Assembly: GCF_017168335.1 (NCBI RefSeq)
Contig: NZ_JABFAU010000011.1
Coordinates: 297,163-361,162 of the forward strand
Direction: 5' to 3'
From: Rhodococcus sp. KRD162
GTDB taxonomy: Bacteria; Actinomycetota; Actinomycetes; Mycobacteriales; Mycobacteriaceae
DNA: 64,000 nucleotides
Under the pieces are notes generated by a model. The model was not told the DNA's origin. It ran no database searches and was given only the letters and a program-made list of their open reading frames with translations. This document shows, piece by piece, positions 45,640 to 54,917 of the stretch. The translations under genes and the position numbers were made by a program. Within the stretch, counting starts at the first letter, position 1, and every line of letters begins with the position of its first letter.

Positions 45640-46379
45640 TCGGTGAGCACGATCACTTCGGTGTTCGAGGCCACTTCCACGCGCAAGCCTGCCTTCGAGG
45701 CCACGCGCGCAACAGCTTTGGCATCCTTGGGCTCGGCGGTGGTCAGGGTCAGCGCGCGAGCCAACAGTCCTTTGTGATGCTTGTTGAAGTGGCTCACCAC
45801 CGATCGACTACCGTCCGGTTTCTCGGTGAGCACCGTTGCGGTGATCGCGCCGGGGATCGGCCCGAGCTGTTGGTAGGTGCCCGAGCGTAGGTCGACGACA
45901 ACCCCCTCGGCCTCGCTCAGGATGGCATCGGAGAGTTTAGGCTTCCAGTGCGATCGCAGTGTTCCGAAATCAGGGATCGACGAGCCCCCCGACAGCCGAT
46001 AGGACGGAATCGGGTCGGAGGCGCGGACGGCCCCGAACAGCGCCGACCCGATCCACAATCTCGCGTGTGCCCTGGCGCGACCGGCACGGGTGAACGAACG
46101 CGCGTCCAGCGCGTCGTAGAGCACGCCGGTGTAGCGCGCCAGCGCGGGCGCGGTGGGTGAGGTCCACAGTCGAGCATTGCGTTCTATCTCGTCGATCTGG
46201 GTCCGGCCGAGCCCGAGCGCGGTGACCGATGCGTCGATGTCGGCGGAGAGCTCGACCAGCGCGTCGGCGAGTGTGCGGCGAAGGGGGAGCAGAGAGGGCA
46301 ACGACAACCGGTTCAGATCGAGGGGTGCTCCGGAACCGCCGTCGGACTTCGTCTCGGAGGGAGGAAGCAGAATCAGCAC
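45636..46379 (-). CDS. yaaA: peroxide stress protein YaaA
   Basis: 247 residues from GTG 46379. The family-typical LILLPPSETKS starts the protein; LYDALDARSF, LWIGSALFGAVRASDPIPSYRL (in two pieces) and FNKHHKGLLARAL near the C-terminus are YaaA/DUF328 hallmarks. In E. coli YaaA lowers free iron and protects DNA from peroxide. Transcription probably starts at the GTG: TAGCCT on the minus strand ends eight bases before it, and no ribosome site is present. Confidence 0.92.
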   Translation of the reverse strand: MLILLPPSETKSDGGSGAPLDLNRLSLPSLLPLRRTLADALVELSADIDASVTALGLGRTQIDEIERNARLWTSPTAPALARYTGVLYDALDARSFTRAGRARAHARLWIGSALFGAVRASDPIPSYRLSGGSSIPDFGTLRSHWKPKLSDAILSEAEGVVVDLRSGTYQQLGPIPGAITATVLTEKPDGSRSVVSHFNKHHKGLLARALTLTTAEPKDAKAVARVASKAGLRVEVASNTEVIVLTE

Positions 46380-46386
46380 GGGCTAG

Positions 46387-46392
46387 AGGCTA
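46387..46392 (-). promoter_or_regulatory. -10 box of yaaA (leaderless candidate)
   Basis: The minus strand reads TAGCCT; its last T (46387) is eight bases before the yaaA GTG at 46379, so transcription would begin at the start codon. Confidence 0.45.
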
Positions 46393-46434
46393 CTCACTTC
46401 GCGGCCACCTGCTCACAGGCGCTGCACGAGCGAC

Positions 46435-46440
46435 TAGTCT
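46435..46440 (+). promoter_or_regulatory. -10 box of proS (leaderless candidate)
   Basis: TAGTCT fits TAnnnT with its last T nine bases before the proS GTG at 46449. With the yaaA box it forms a compact divergent promoter pair in a 69-base gap. Confidence 0.45.
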
Positions 46441-46448
46441 GACAACCC

Positions 46449-48200
46449 GTGATCACCCGCCTTTCGCAGTTGTTCCTCCGCACCCTTCGCGACGATCCGG
46501 CCGAGGCCGAGGTCGACAGCCACAAGCTGCTGGTTCGCGCCGGATACGTTCGACGTATCGCGCCCGGTGTCTACTCATGGCTACCGCTGGGGCTACGGGT
46601 GCTTCGGCAGGTCGAACGTGTCGTGCGTGAGGAGATGAATGCCATCGGCGCGCAGGAGATCTCCCTGCCCGCTCTGCTGCCGCGCGAACCGTACGAGACC
46701 ACCAATCGATGGTCCGAATACGGTGACGCACTGTTTCGGCTGCAGGACCGCAAGGGCAACGACATGTTGCTCGGACCCACTCACGAAGAGCTGTTCGCGC
46801 TGACGGTCAAGGCCGAGTACAACTCGTACAAGGATCTGCCGGTCACGCTGTATCAGATCCAGACCAAGTACCGCGATGAAGAGCGACCCCGCGCAGGCAT
46901 TCTGCGCGGACGCGAATTCGTGATGAAGGACTCGTACTCCTTCGATATGGACGAGGACGGCCTGAAGAAGTCCTACGCCGCTCACCGTGAGGCGTACCAG
47001 CGCATCTTCGCCAGGCTCGGCGTCAAGTACGTCATCGTCGCTGCGACATCCGGTGCCATGGGAGGTAGTGCATCCGAGGAATTCCTGGCCGAGAGCGATA
47101 TCGGTGAGGACACCTACGTTCGCTGCCTCGAGTCCGGTTATGCGGCCAACGTCGAGGCCGTCACCACCCCGGCGCCTGCACCGCTGCCCATCGAGGGCCA
47201 GCCCGCAGCACTCGACTACGAGACCGGTGACACGCCCACGATTGCGACCTTGGTCGAATGGGCCAACGGCGCTGATCTGGGTCGTACCGTCACCGGGGCC
47301 GACACACTCAAGAACATTCTGCTCAAGGTCCGCAACGCCGAGGGGGAGTGTGAGCTGCTGGCGATCGGCCTGCCCGGTGACCGGGAGGTGGACGAGAAGC
47401 GCCTCGAAGCCGCGCTGGAGCCCGCCGAGTTCGCGCTGCTGACCGATGCTGATTTCGAGGCCAATCCGTTCTTGGTCAAGGGCTACATCGGGCCTCGTGG
47501 ACTGCAGGCCAACGGAGTTCGGTATCTCGTCGATCCGCGGGTGGTCGACGGGACGTCGTGGATCACCGGTGCGGACGTCAAGGGCAAGCACGTGGTGAAC
47601 CTCGTCGCCGGACGTGACTTCGTACCCGACGGCACGATCGAAGCGGCCGAGGTGCGCGATGGCGACATCTCTCCCGATGGTCGTGGCCCCCTGGTCAGTG
47701 CCCGCGGGATCGAGATCGGGCACATCTTCCAACTCGGCTACAAGTACACCGATGCGTTCTCGGTCGATGTTCTGGGTGAGACCGGCAAGCCGGTCCGTCT
47801 GGTGCAGGGTTCCTACGGGGTGGGCGTCTCACGGTTGGTCGCGGTGATCGCCGAGCAGATGCACGACGACAAGGGCCTGCGCTGGCCGTCGGAGGTTGCG
47901 CCCGCCGATGTCCATCTGGTGATCGCGAACAAGGACGATGCCGCCCGTGCAGGTGCGGAGTCCATTGCAACACAACTCGATACGCAGGGAATCGAGGTTC
48001 TGTTCGACGACCGCAAGGCGTCACCGGGAGTGAAGTTCAAGGACTCGGAACTGATCGGGGTCCCGCTCGTGGTCGTCCTCGGACGCGGCTGGGCCGACGG
48101 CAAGGTCGAGATCCGCGATCGCTTCTCCGGAGAGAGTCGTGAACTGGACATCGATACGGCAGTCGAGGAGATCGTGAAGGCCGTCCGGCACACCGCGTAG
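46449..48200 (+). CDS. proS: prolyl-tRNA synthetase
   Basis: 583 residues from GTG 46449. Class II synthetase of the bacterial type with an INS editing domain. Visible: [12 protein letters not shown], the motif 2 segment [20 protein letters not shown] (about 141-160), GPTHEELF (about 111-118), the inserted editing domain (about 225-400), and motif 3 with [11 protein letters not shown]. No ribosome site precedes the start; a -10 box at the right distance supports leaderless translation. Divergent from yaaA. Confidence 0.97.
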   Translation: MITRLSQLFLRTLRDDPAEAEVDSHKLLVRAGYVRRIAPGVYSWLPLGLRVLRQVERVVREEMNAIGAQEISLPALLPREPYETTNRWSEYGDALFRLQDRKGNDMLLGPTHEELFALTVKAEYNSYKDLPVTLYQIQTKYRDEERPRAGILRGREFVMKDSYSFDMDEDGLKKSYAAHREAYQRIFARLGVKYVIVAATSGAMGGSASEEFLAESDIGEDTYVRCLESGYAANVEAVTTPAPAPLPIEGQPAALDYETGDTPTIATLVEWANGADLGRTVTGADTLKNILLKVRNAEGECELLAIGLPGDREVDEKRLEAALEPAEFALLTDADFEANPFLVKGYIGPRGLQANGVRYLVDPRVVDGTSWITGADVKGKHVVNLVAGRDFVPDGTIEAAEVRDGDISPDGRGPLVSARGIEIGHIFQLGYKYTDAFSVDVLGETGKPVRLVQGSYGVGVSRLVAVIAEQMHDDKGLRWPSEVAPADVHLVIANKDDAARAGAESIATQLDTQGIEVLFDDRKASPGVKFKDSELIGVPLVVVLGRGWADGKVEIRDRFSGESRELDIDTAVEEIVKAVRHTA

Positions 48201-48241
48201 GACAGTCTGCCGATCTCTCCGCGCCGTCGTGTACCCGCTGG

Positions 48242-48247
48242 TAGCTT
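48242..48247 (+). promoter_or_regulatory. -10-like box before the acyl-CoA dehydrogenase gene
   Basis: TAGCTT lies 28 bases before the GTG at 48276, with AGGAGAG between them. It recurs before rimP (53167-53172). Confidence 0.35.
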
Positions 48248-48275
48248 CGAGTCAACGACTAGGAGAGGTCACACC

Positions 48276-50003
48276 GTGGGTCAGTATGCGTTGTTCGATC
48301 CGGCCACCTTCGATCCCACCGAGCTCGACGACGACTCTCGGAGACAGCTGCGTGCCCTGATCGAATGGTTCGAGAGTCGAGGCAAGGACAGGCTGCTGGC
48401 AGACGATCTGGACAGCGTCTGGCCCTCGGACTTTCTCGAATTCGTCGCGGAACAGAAGCTGTTCGCAACCTTCTCCACACCCGCCGCCTACGCGAACGGT
48501 CTTCCGAATACGCGCTGGGACGCCGCCCGCAACGCTGCGCTCAGCGAGATTCTCGGGTTCTACGGTTTGGCGTACTGGTACACCTGGCAGGTCACGGTTC
48601 TCGGCCTCGGGCCGATCTGGATGAGCGCCAACGACGATGCCAAGCGGCGGGCCGCGGCAGAGCTCGACGGTGGCGCAGTCATGGCGTTCGGATTGTCCGA
48701 GCGGACACACGGTGCCGACGTGTATTCCACCGACATGCTGCTGACGCCCACCTCCGAGGGTTCCGAGGGCCCGGAGTTCACGGCATCGGGGGAGAAGTAC
48801 TACATCGGGAACGGCAATGTGGCGGGCATGGTGTCGGTGTTCGGTCGGCGGACCGATGTGGAGGGGCCGGACTCCTACGTCTTCTTCGTCGCCGACAGCG
48901 CGCATCCTGCGTACCGGCTGCATGAGTCCGTCGTGCACGGACAGATGTACGTGAGCACGTTCTCGCTGGAGAGCTACCCGGTCCGCAGGCAGGACATCCT
49001 GCACACCGGAGCCGACGCGTTCTCGGCCGCTCTGAACACGGTCAACGTCGGCAAGTTCAATCTGTGCACCGGCTCGATCGGTATCTGCGAGCATGCGTTC
49101 TACGAGGCGATCACGCACGCGCACAACAGAATTCTGTACGGCAACCGGGTCACCGATTTCCCCCACGTGCGTGCCGCATTCGTCGACGGCTACGCACGCC
49201 TGATCGCGATGAAGCTGTTCAGCGCGCGAGCGCTGGACTACTTCCGTGCCGCCGGACCGGAGGACAGGCGTTATCTGCTGTTCAATCCGATGACCAAGGC
49301 CAAGGTCACGTCGGAGGGCGAAACCGTCGTCGGTCTGCTGCACGACGTGATCGCAGCCAAGGGATACGAGAAGAACACCTACTTCCGTGAAGCCGCGCAG
49401 TTGATCGGTACGTTGCCGAAACTCGAGGGCACGGTCCACGTCAACGTCGCGTTGATGCTCAAATTCATGCCTGCGTACATGTTCTCGCCCACCGACTACC
49501 CCGATATCGTCTCCTCGTCCGAGCCGGTAGACGACAGCTTCTTCTTTGCCCAAGGTCCGGCCCGCGGCGCGAGCGCGGTGCGATTCCACGACTGGAATCC
49601 GCTGTATCGGAAACATTCCGGCATACCGAACGTCGAGCGTTTCTACGAGCAGGCACTGGCGTTCGGATCGTTTCTTTCCGAGTGTGCGCCGGACGAAGCG
49701 CAACAGAAGGACCTCGACTTCCTACTCGTCGTGGGTCATCTGTTCTCGCTCGTCGTCTACGGTCATCTCCTGCTCGAGCAGGCCGACGAGATCTCGACCG
49801 AGATGATGGACCAGATCTTCGATTTCCAGATCAGGGACTTCTCCGGGTACGCGGTCGCACTGTACGGAAAGCCGTCTTCGACTGCGGCGCAACAGCAGTG
49901 GGCGCTCGATGCCATCCGTAAGCCCGTGGTGGACGCAGATCGTTTCGAGGCGGTGTGGAACGAGGTCGTCTCGTACGACGGTCGGTACGAGATGCGCCCC
50001 TAG
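48276..50003 (+). CDS. acyl-CoA dehydrogenase-family protein
   Basis: 575 residues from GTG 48276 with AGGAGAG upstream. Domain order is that of the ACAD family: helical N-terminus, a beta barrel with FGLSERTHGADV (about 136-147, flavin-contacting), and a C-terminal helical domain. LEGTVHVN (about 383-390) aligns with the usual YEGT segment, so a catalytic glutamate may be present. Sequence divergence from short-chain ACADs and the long C-terminus leave the substrate open. Its TAG stop shares CTAG with the convergent tetR stop. Confidence 0.75.
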   Translation: MGQYALFDPATFDPTELDDDSRRQLRALIEWFESRGKDRLLADDLDSVWPSDFLEFVAEQKLFATFSTPAAYANGLPNTRWDAARNAALSEILGFYGLAYWYTWQVTVLGLGPIWMSANDDAKRRAAAELDGGAVMAFGLSERTHGADVYSTDMLLTPTSEGSEGPEFTASGEKYYIGNGNVAGMVSVFGRRTDVEGPDSYVFFVADSAHPAYRLHESVVHGQMYVSTFSLESYPVRRQDILHTGADAFSAALNTVNVGKFNLCTGSIGICEHAFYEAITHAHNRILYGNRVTDFPHVRAAFVDGYARLIAMKLFSARALDYFRAAGPEDRRYLLFNPMTKAKVTSEGETVVGLLHDVIAAKGYEKNTYFREAAQLIGTLPKLEGTVHVNVALMLKFMPAYMFSPTDYPDIVSSSEPVDDSFFFAQGPARGASAVRFHDWNPLYRKHSGIPNVERFYEQALAFGSFLSECAPDEAQQKDLDFLLVVGHLFSLVVYGHLLLEQADEISTEMMDQIFDFQIRDFSGYAVALYGKPSSTAAQQQWALDAIRKPVVDADRFEAVWNEVVSYDGRYEMRP

Positions 50004-50602
50004 TCGGGGTCTGCCGGAACCAACGTGGTTCCGAATGCGCACATCGTCATCTCGTGCAGTGCGACGCTGTCGTCCGGGTGCTCGGGTGCCTGCATCGACA
50101 ACAGTACGTTGAGCAGCATTCCGTGCGCGATGAACTCTCTGGCCTGGTCCTGCGAACATCCTGTGCCGCTACGGATCTGAGTGTAGATCGCACCCATACC
50201 TTCTCGTGCTCGACGGCCGATCTCGGGTACCGCGCCGGCACCGAACCCGTGCATCATCACCAGGAGTAGGTCGCGGTCGGCCACCAGATCGGCATAGGCA
50301 CCGGCGAGCTTCGCCCACGTCTGATCGTCGGTGTGGTCGAGTGGGCCGCCGGCCAGTACGTTGTCGAAAGCCGCCATGATGCCGTCGATGGCGCGTTGGA
50401 ATACCAGGCAGAACAACTCGACTTTGGTTCCGAACATGCGGACGACGTACGGCTGCGAGACCCCGGCCTCTTTCGCCACGGCATCCGTGCTGGTTCCGGC
50501 GTAGCCCCCGCGGGCGAACGCGCGTGTCGCGGCGTCGAGAACGAGTTCTCGACGGTCGGCTGCGTCCATGCGGGTTGCTCTGGGCGTGGGGGTATCGGAC
50601 AT
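50000..50602 (-). CDS. TetR-family repressor of the adjacent MFS pump
   Basis: 200 residues from ATG 50602. N-terminal helix-turn-helix: RRELVLDAATRAFARGGYAG then TSTDAVAKEAGVSQPYVVRM (about 17-56). The C-terminal 140 residues form the ligand-binding/dimer domain. It is divergent from an MFS transporter, and a perfect palindrome lies nine bases before its start inside the transporter promoter, so it very probably represses the pump and itself. Confidence 0.9.
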   Translation of the reverse strand: MSDTPTPRATRMDAADRRELVLDAATRAFARGGYAGTSTDAVAKEAGVSQPYVVRMFGTKVELFCLVFQRAIDGIMAAFDNVLAGGPLDHTDDQTWAKLAGAYADLVADRDLLLVMMHGFGAGAVPEIGRRAREGMGAIYTQIRSGTGCSQDQAREFIAHGMLLNVLLSMQAPEHPDDSVALHEMTMCAFGTTLVPADPD

Positions 50603-50603
50603 G

Positions 50604-50633
50604 TTGACAGGTTATCAGTCGATAACTTACGGT
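50604..50633 (+). promoter_or_regulatory. MFS promoter with TetR operator in the spacer
   Basis: TTGACA (50604-50609) and TACGGT (50628-50633) are 18 bases apart. The spacer holds GTTATC-AGTC-GATAAC (50611-50626), a perfect six-base-arm palindrome. Repressor bound there would sit between the -35 and -10 boxes. Transcription would start near 50640, 45 bases before the MFS ATG. Confidence 0.65.
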
Positions 50634-50684
50634 CGAAAATAAGTAATCATTCGATGCTTACAAGCCTGATTCGGGAAGGTCGCC

Positions 50685-52139
50685 ATGACCGCTACAGCCA
50701 CTCCCCATGCACTGCCACCCAGCTCTCGATCGATTCCCGTGTGGTTGGGAATTGCCGCAGCATCCATACCGATGTTCATGGCCACGCTCGACAACCTGGT
50801 GATGACCAGCGCGCTTCCGGTCATTCAGCAGGACCTCAATGCCTCGGTCGGCCAACTGCAGTGGTTCCTCAACGCCTACACGCTGAGCTTCGCCACCTTC
50901 ATGCTCACGGCCGCAACGCTCGGGGACAGGTGGGGCAGGCGCTCGGTATTTCTCGGCGGTATCGCGATCTTCACCGCTGCCTCGGTCGCCAGCGCTCTCG
51001 CTGCGAGCCCGGCAATGCTCATCGCGGCCCGGGCGGTGCAGGGGATGGGTGCCGCCGCCATCATGCCGTTGTCGTTGACCTTGCTCGCCGCAGTGGTGCC
51101 AGTGCGCAAGCGTGCCATGGCAATAGGGATCTGGGGCGGGGTCTCCGGGCTCGGCGTGGCATTGGGACCCGTGGTCGGTGGTGCCGCCGTGGACGGAATC
51201 TCCTGGCAGGCGATCTTCTGGATCAACGTTCCGGTGGCGCTGGTCGCGATGCCGCTCGCATACATCGCGCTGAAGGAATCGGCGGGTCGTGTCCAGCCAC
51301 TCGATCTGCTCGGCGTTCTGCTGTCAGGCTCCGGAGTATTCCTCCTGGTCTGGGCTGTCGTTCACGGAAACGACGACGGCTGGGCCTCGACCACCGTCCT
51401 GGCCAGCTTCCTCGGTTCCGCAGTATTGCTCGCGGCATTCCTCGCGCGCGCAGCACGCATTCGATATTCGGTGCTGCCGCTTGCGCTGTTCCGCTCCCGT
51501 AGTTTCGCCGTCGCCAACGTCATCGGGATCACGTTTTCGCTCGGCATGTTCGGCGCTGTGTTTCTCCTCGCGCAATACCTGCAGATCGTCATGCGCTACA
51601 CCCCCTTCGAGGCAGGTCTACGCACGCTGCCCTGGACTGCAGCGCCGATGGTGGTCGCTCCGATCGCGGGTCTGTTGGCCGAGCGCGTCGGACTGCGCGG
51701 CTTGCTGATCAGCGGCCTGTCCCTGCAGTCGGCGTCGCTGGTGTGGATGGCGCTGATCCTGGGTCCCGATACCGGCTACCGGTCGATCGTCCCGGCGCTG
51801 CTGATGGCCGGCGTGGGAATGGGACTGACGTTCGCGCCGTCCGCGACTGCGGTCTTGCGAGATATGAACGACGACGATCACGCCACGGCGAGCAGTGCCA
51901 ACTCCACTGTGCGAGAAGTGGGTATCGCACTCGGAATTGCTGTGCTCACCGCCGTGTTCCTCGGAAACGGTGGATCGCTGACGCCCACCGGCTACACCGA
52001 TGCCTTGGCACCGGCCCTACTCGTCGGTGCCGGAGTAGTCGCGATCGGCATCCTGGCCGCACTGTTCATGCCGGGCCGTACCGCCGCTGTGGCACAGACG
52101 GTCACGGTTGACCGGGAAATGCAGTCGACGATGGAGTGA
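50685..52139 (+). CDS. MFS drug transporter (DHA2 family)
   Basis: 484 residues from ATG 50685; GGAAGG (50673-50678) precedes it. About 14 membrane segments. MATLDNLVMTSALPVIQQDL (about 27-46) carries the DHA2 motif D1-like loop, LGDRWGRRSVFLGG (about 79-92) is motif A, and WQAIFWINVPVAL follows helix 6. Likely a proton-coupled exporter controlled by the divergent TetR. Its last 38 bases overlap the DUF4439 gene on the other strand. Confidence 0.88.
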   Translation: MTATATPHALPPSSRSIPVWLGIAAASIPMFMATLDNLVMTSALPVIQQDLNASVGQLQWFLNAYTLSFATFMLTAATLGDRWGRRSVFLGGIAIFTAASVASALAASPAMLIAARAVQGMGAAAIMPLSLTLLAAVVPVRKRAMAIGIWGGVSGLGVALGPVVGGAAVDGISWQAIFWINVPVALVAMPLAYIALKESAGRVQPLDLLGVLLSGSGVFLLVWAVVHGNDDGWASTTVLASFLGSAVLLAAFLARAARIRYSVLPLALFRSRSFAVANVIGITFSLGMFGAVFLLAQYLQIVMRYTPFEAGLRTLPWTAAPMVVAPIAGLLAERVGLRGLLISGLSLQSASLVWMALILGPDTGYRSIVPALLMAGVGMGLTFAPSATAVLRDMNDDDHATASSANSTVREVGIALGIAVLTAVFLGNGGSLTPTGYTDALAPALLVGAGVVAIGILAALFMPGRTAAVAQTVTVDREMQSTME

Positions 52140-52542
52140 CGCCCAGGATCTGCTGCCATGTCGCGAGGCGAACCGCGGACTCGGTCAGGGCCTGCACTCC
52201 CATCTCGCGAGCGGCACCGGACTGGCTGCGCTCGATCAGTGAACGCCACGCGACGCTCGTGTCGGTCTCGGCCTGCACAGCCAATCGAGCAGCCGAGACG
52301 GCATCGGTCACCGGAAACGGCACTGCGTAGGCCGCAGCGGGCTCCGGTACGGCAACACTCGCGGCCTGAAGCGCGTCGATGGTCGCATCGCGGCGCGCAC
52401 GGTGCGCGGCGGTGTTCGACGCCACCAGTTCGGCGCGCGAGGAGTTGGAAAATGCGGCGACGACACCGTAGGCGAACACCGCGGCGTACTCGGCGTCGAG
52501 GGCGTCCACCAGCCCTTGCTGCTCGGGACCGAGATCGCTCAT
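52102..52542 (-). CDS. DUF4439 ferritin-like protein
   Basis: 146 residues from ATG 52542. The sequence ALDAEYAAVFAYGVVAAF (about 14-31), a helix with RAELVASNTAAHRARRDATI, and further helices form a four-helix ferritin-like bundle (DUF4439). E18 and H48 are in positions typical of iron-binding helices, but a full di-iron motif is not certain. The start overlaps the lipoprotein gene by four bases (ATGA), so translation is coupled. The pair matches Rv2843-Rv2844. Confidence 0.78.
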   Translation of the reverse strand: MSDLGPEQQGLVDALDAEYAAVFAYGVVAAFSNSSRAELVASNTAAHRARRDATIDALQAASVAVPEPAAAYAVPFPVTDAVSAARLAVQAETDTSVAWRSLIERSQSGAAREMGVQALTESAVRLATWQQILGVTPSSTAFPGQP

Positions 52543-53057
52543 GCCAGGACCACCGAGGCCGAGACCGAGCACGCAGCGCTGATCGAACCGAGAAGCCCAG
52601 CGCGATATCCGCTTTCGTTTCGAGCCGCCTGCGCGGCACTCCGAGCAGAGGCGGTCAGCGTTTCCCGCACCGCGGCGATATCGGGCGGCGGAGGTGCGGA
52701 GGCAGTCGTCGTGGTGGACGTGGCGGAGGTCTCGGTCGTCGGGGTGTCGGTAGGTGCACCGGTGGCCCGGGCGATCTCGGTATCGAGAGCATCGGCGTGT
52801 TCGGCGCGCTGCGCTGCCACGATCTCGAGTGCTGTTGCGTAGTCGGCAATCACGGTCGACGCGGCAAGGGCGTCTGCGGCATCGCTGCGCGCGGCGCGCG
52901 CCTGCGCAGTCAACGAGTCGAGCGCAGGGCCCGAGATCTCCTCGCGGCCGCAGGCGACCGTAGTGGACATGGTGGCCGCGGACAGGGCGGCGGCACCGGC
53001 GAGTCGGAACAACCCGCGGCGGCTGAGCGCGAAGGGGATGGTCGGCGTGGGCACCAC
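52539..53057 (-). CDS. Tat-type lipoprotein, partner of DUF4439 protein
   Basis: 172 residues from GTG/ATG at 53057. SRRGLFRLAGAAALSAATMS (about 12-31) is a twin-arginine signal peptide ending in a lipobox TVAC (33-36), so the protein is likely folded before export and anchored by its cysteine. The mature part is alanine-rich and helical, with a threonine/proline linker (about 104-124) and no recognised enzyme motif. Tat export with a ferritin-like partner suggests a cofactor-bearing or metal-related role; this is inference. Confidence 0.65.
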   Translation of the reverse strand: MVPTPTIPFALSRRGLFRLAGAAALSAATMSTTVACGREEISGPALDSLTAQARAARSDAADALAASTVIADYATALEIVAAQRAEHADALDTEIARATGAPTDTPTTETSATSTTTTASAPPPPDIAAVRETLTASARSAAQAARNESGYRAGLLGSISAACSVSASVVLA

Positions 53058-53166
53058 GACATCGTGCCAGACCCCTGTGCCCCCGCGTTCTGTGCCCGCG
53101 TGCCGCGCCCGCGCGAAAGCGTCGGCTGTGCGTGGTCACGAGCATCGGCCGCGGGGCGGTAGGCTG

Positions 53167-53172
53167 TAGCTT
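53167..53172 (+). promoter_or_regulatory. -10-like box of the rimP operon
   Basis: TAGCTT is seven bases before an in-frame ATG at 53179, the spacing of a leaderless start, and 67 bases before the preferred rimP ATG at 53239. It is identical to the box before the gene at 48276. Confidence 0.4.
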
Positions 53173-53238
53173 CGGCTGATGCAGCCGGGCTGCCAGTTCG
53201 TCGTACCGCACACAACTACACACGAGGAGTTTTCCGAC

Positions 53239-53817
53239 ATGCCTGTTCCGTCGAAGGAGAGGGTTGTCGAACTGCTCGTCGACCTCGTTCGTGAGCGAGG
53301 GTACGACCTCGAAGACGTGAATGTCATCGCCGCAGGCAAACACAGCGCGGTGCGGGTGATGGTCGATCGCGAGGAGGGTGTCGATCTCGACGCGCTCCCG
53401 GAACTGAGCCGTGAGATCTCCGATGCGTTCGATGCCGTGACCGATTTCGGTGAAGCTCCGTACACCTTGGAGGTGACCACTCCCGGAATCGACCGGCCGC
53501 TGACCGAGGCACGGCATTGGCGTCGGGCCCGGGGCCGCAAGGTGCGCGTCGAACTCGCCGATGGGGGTGCATTCGAGTGTCGAGTCGGGGTACTCGACGG
53601 CGACTCGGTCACCGTGGTGATCAAGCAGAAGGGAGTGCTGTCCACCCGGGCGGTTTCACTCTCTGACGTTGTCAAAGCTGTTGTGCAGGTGGAGTTCTCG
53701 CGCCCGAGTGCCGAGGAGATGGACCTGGCGGGAGGGGTTGTGGGCAGCCGCCCTTCACCCGCGAACACCGATGAGATCGTGGATGTGGAAGCACCGGAAG
53801 AAGGGTCCAACAAGTGA
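53239..53817 (+). CDS. rimP: ribosome maturation factor RimP
   Basis: 192 residues from ATG 53239 with GAGGAG about 11 bases upstream. An in-frame ATG at 53179 would add 20 residues unlike the family. RimP assists 30S assembly. [20 protein letters not shown] and [15 protein letters not shown] (about 21-60), [14 protein letters not shown] (about 75-88) and a C-terminal SH3-like barrel (to about 150) are typical. An acidic tail follows. Overlaps nusA by four bases. Confidence 0.94.
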   Translation: MPVPSKERVVELLVDLVRERGYDLEDVNVIAAGKHSAVRVMVDREEGVDLDALPELSREISDAFDAVTDFGEAPYTLEVTTPGIDRPLTEARHWRRARGRKVRVELADGGAFECRVGVLDGDSVTVVIKQKGVLSTRAVSLSDVVKAVVQVEFSRPSAEEMDLAGGVVGSRPSPANTDEIVDVEAPEEGSNK

Positions 53818-54821
53818 ATATCGACATTGCGGCACTGCGTGCGATCGAGGCGGACAAGGGAATTCCGATCGAGATGGTGATCTCGACCATTCAGACCGCG
53901 CTGCTCACTGCCTACCGACACACCGAGGGGCATCAGTCGAACGCGTGGATCGACGTCGACCGTAAGACCGGGGCCGTTCGGGTCATGGCCAAGGAATTCG
54001 ACGCCGACGGCAATCTCGTCTCCGAGTGGGACGACACCCCGGAAGGGTTCGGACGCATCGCGGCCACGACCGCGCGTCAGGTCATTCTGCAGCGCCTGCG
54101 TGACGCCGAGCACGAGCGCTCCTTCGGCGAGTACTCCACACACGAGGGTGAGATCGTCAACGGTGTGATCCAGCGCGATACCCGGGCCAACTCGAAGGGC
54201 ACGGTGATCGTGCGCATCGGCAGTGACGCCAACGGTGCCGACGGTCTGTTGCCCCCCGCCGAGCAGGTTCCGGGTGAGACCTACGAGCACGGAGAACGCA
54301 TCAAGTGCTACGTCGTCGGGGTCGCCCGGGGAAATCGGGGCCCGCAGATCACTCTCTCTCGCACTCATCCGAATCTGGTGCGCAAACTGTTCGCGCTCGA
54401 GGTGCCCGAGATCGCAGACGGTTCGGTGGACATAGTGGCGGTGGCACGGGAGTCAGGGCACCGGTCGAAGATCGCAGTGGTGTCCACGGTGGCTGGTCTG
54501 AATGCCAAAGGTGCCTGCATCGGACCGATGGGCCAGCGGGTGCGCAACGTGATGAGCGAACTGGCCGGGGAGAAGATCGACATCATCGACTTCGACGAGG
54601 ACCCCGCCACGTTCGTCGGGAATGCACTCTCGCCGTCGAAGGTTGTGTCTGTGACGGTTGTCGATGCGGCCGCTCGTGCGGCGCGAGTGGTGGTTCCGGA
54701 GTATCAGCTTTCTCTGGCAATCGGTAAGGAAGGGCAGAACGCTCGGCTGGCGGCTCGATTGACCGGTTGGCGTATCGATATCCGCAGCGATGCGGCGGCA
54801 CCCGAGACGACCAGCGCATAG
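53814..54821 (+). CDS. nusA: transcription termination/antitermination factor NusA
   Basis: 335 residues from GTG 53814, overlapping rimP. Binds RNA polymerase and nascent RNA. The N-terminal domain (1-105), an S1 domain (about 108-175), and two KH domains ([16 protein letters not shown] at about 227-242 and [19 protein letters not shown] at about 302-320) are complete. The C-terminal acidic repeats of E. coli NusA are absent, as usual in actinobacteria. Second gene of the rimP-nusA-ylxR-infB block. Confidence 0.98.
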   Translation: MNIDIAALRAIEADKGIPIEMVISTIQTALLTAYRHTEGHQSNAWIDVDRKTGAVRVMAKEFDADGNLVSEWDDTPEGFGRIAATTARQVILQRLRDAEHERSFGEYSTHEGEIVNGVIQRDTRANSKGTVIVRIGSDANGADGLLPPAEQVPGETYEHGERIKCYVVGVARGNRGPQITLSRTHPNLVRKLFALEVPEIADGSVDIVAVARESGHRSKIAVVSTVAGLNAKGACIGPMGQRVRNVMSELAGEKIDIIDFDEDPATFVGNALSPSKVVSVTVVDAAARAARVVVPEYQLSLAIGKEGQNARLAARLTGWRIDIRSDAAAPETTSA

Positions 54822-54917
54822 GGCCGGAATGCGGAGTTCGAGGCAAGACAGCGGTAGAGTGGTCTTTGGTTCGGTAACGACCTCTCCGCCCAGAGGCATG
54901 AACATGAGTATTCGGCT

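Noticed and set aside
48252..49703. A 480-codon frame antisense to the acyl-CoA dehydrogenase gene
   Set aside because: Arginine/valine-rich shadow of the plus-strand gene without domain matches.
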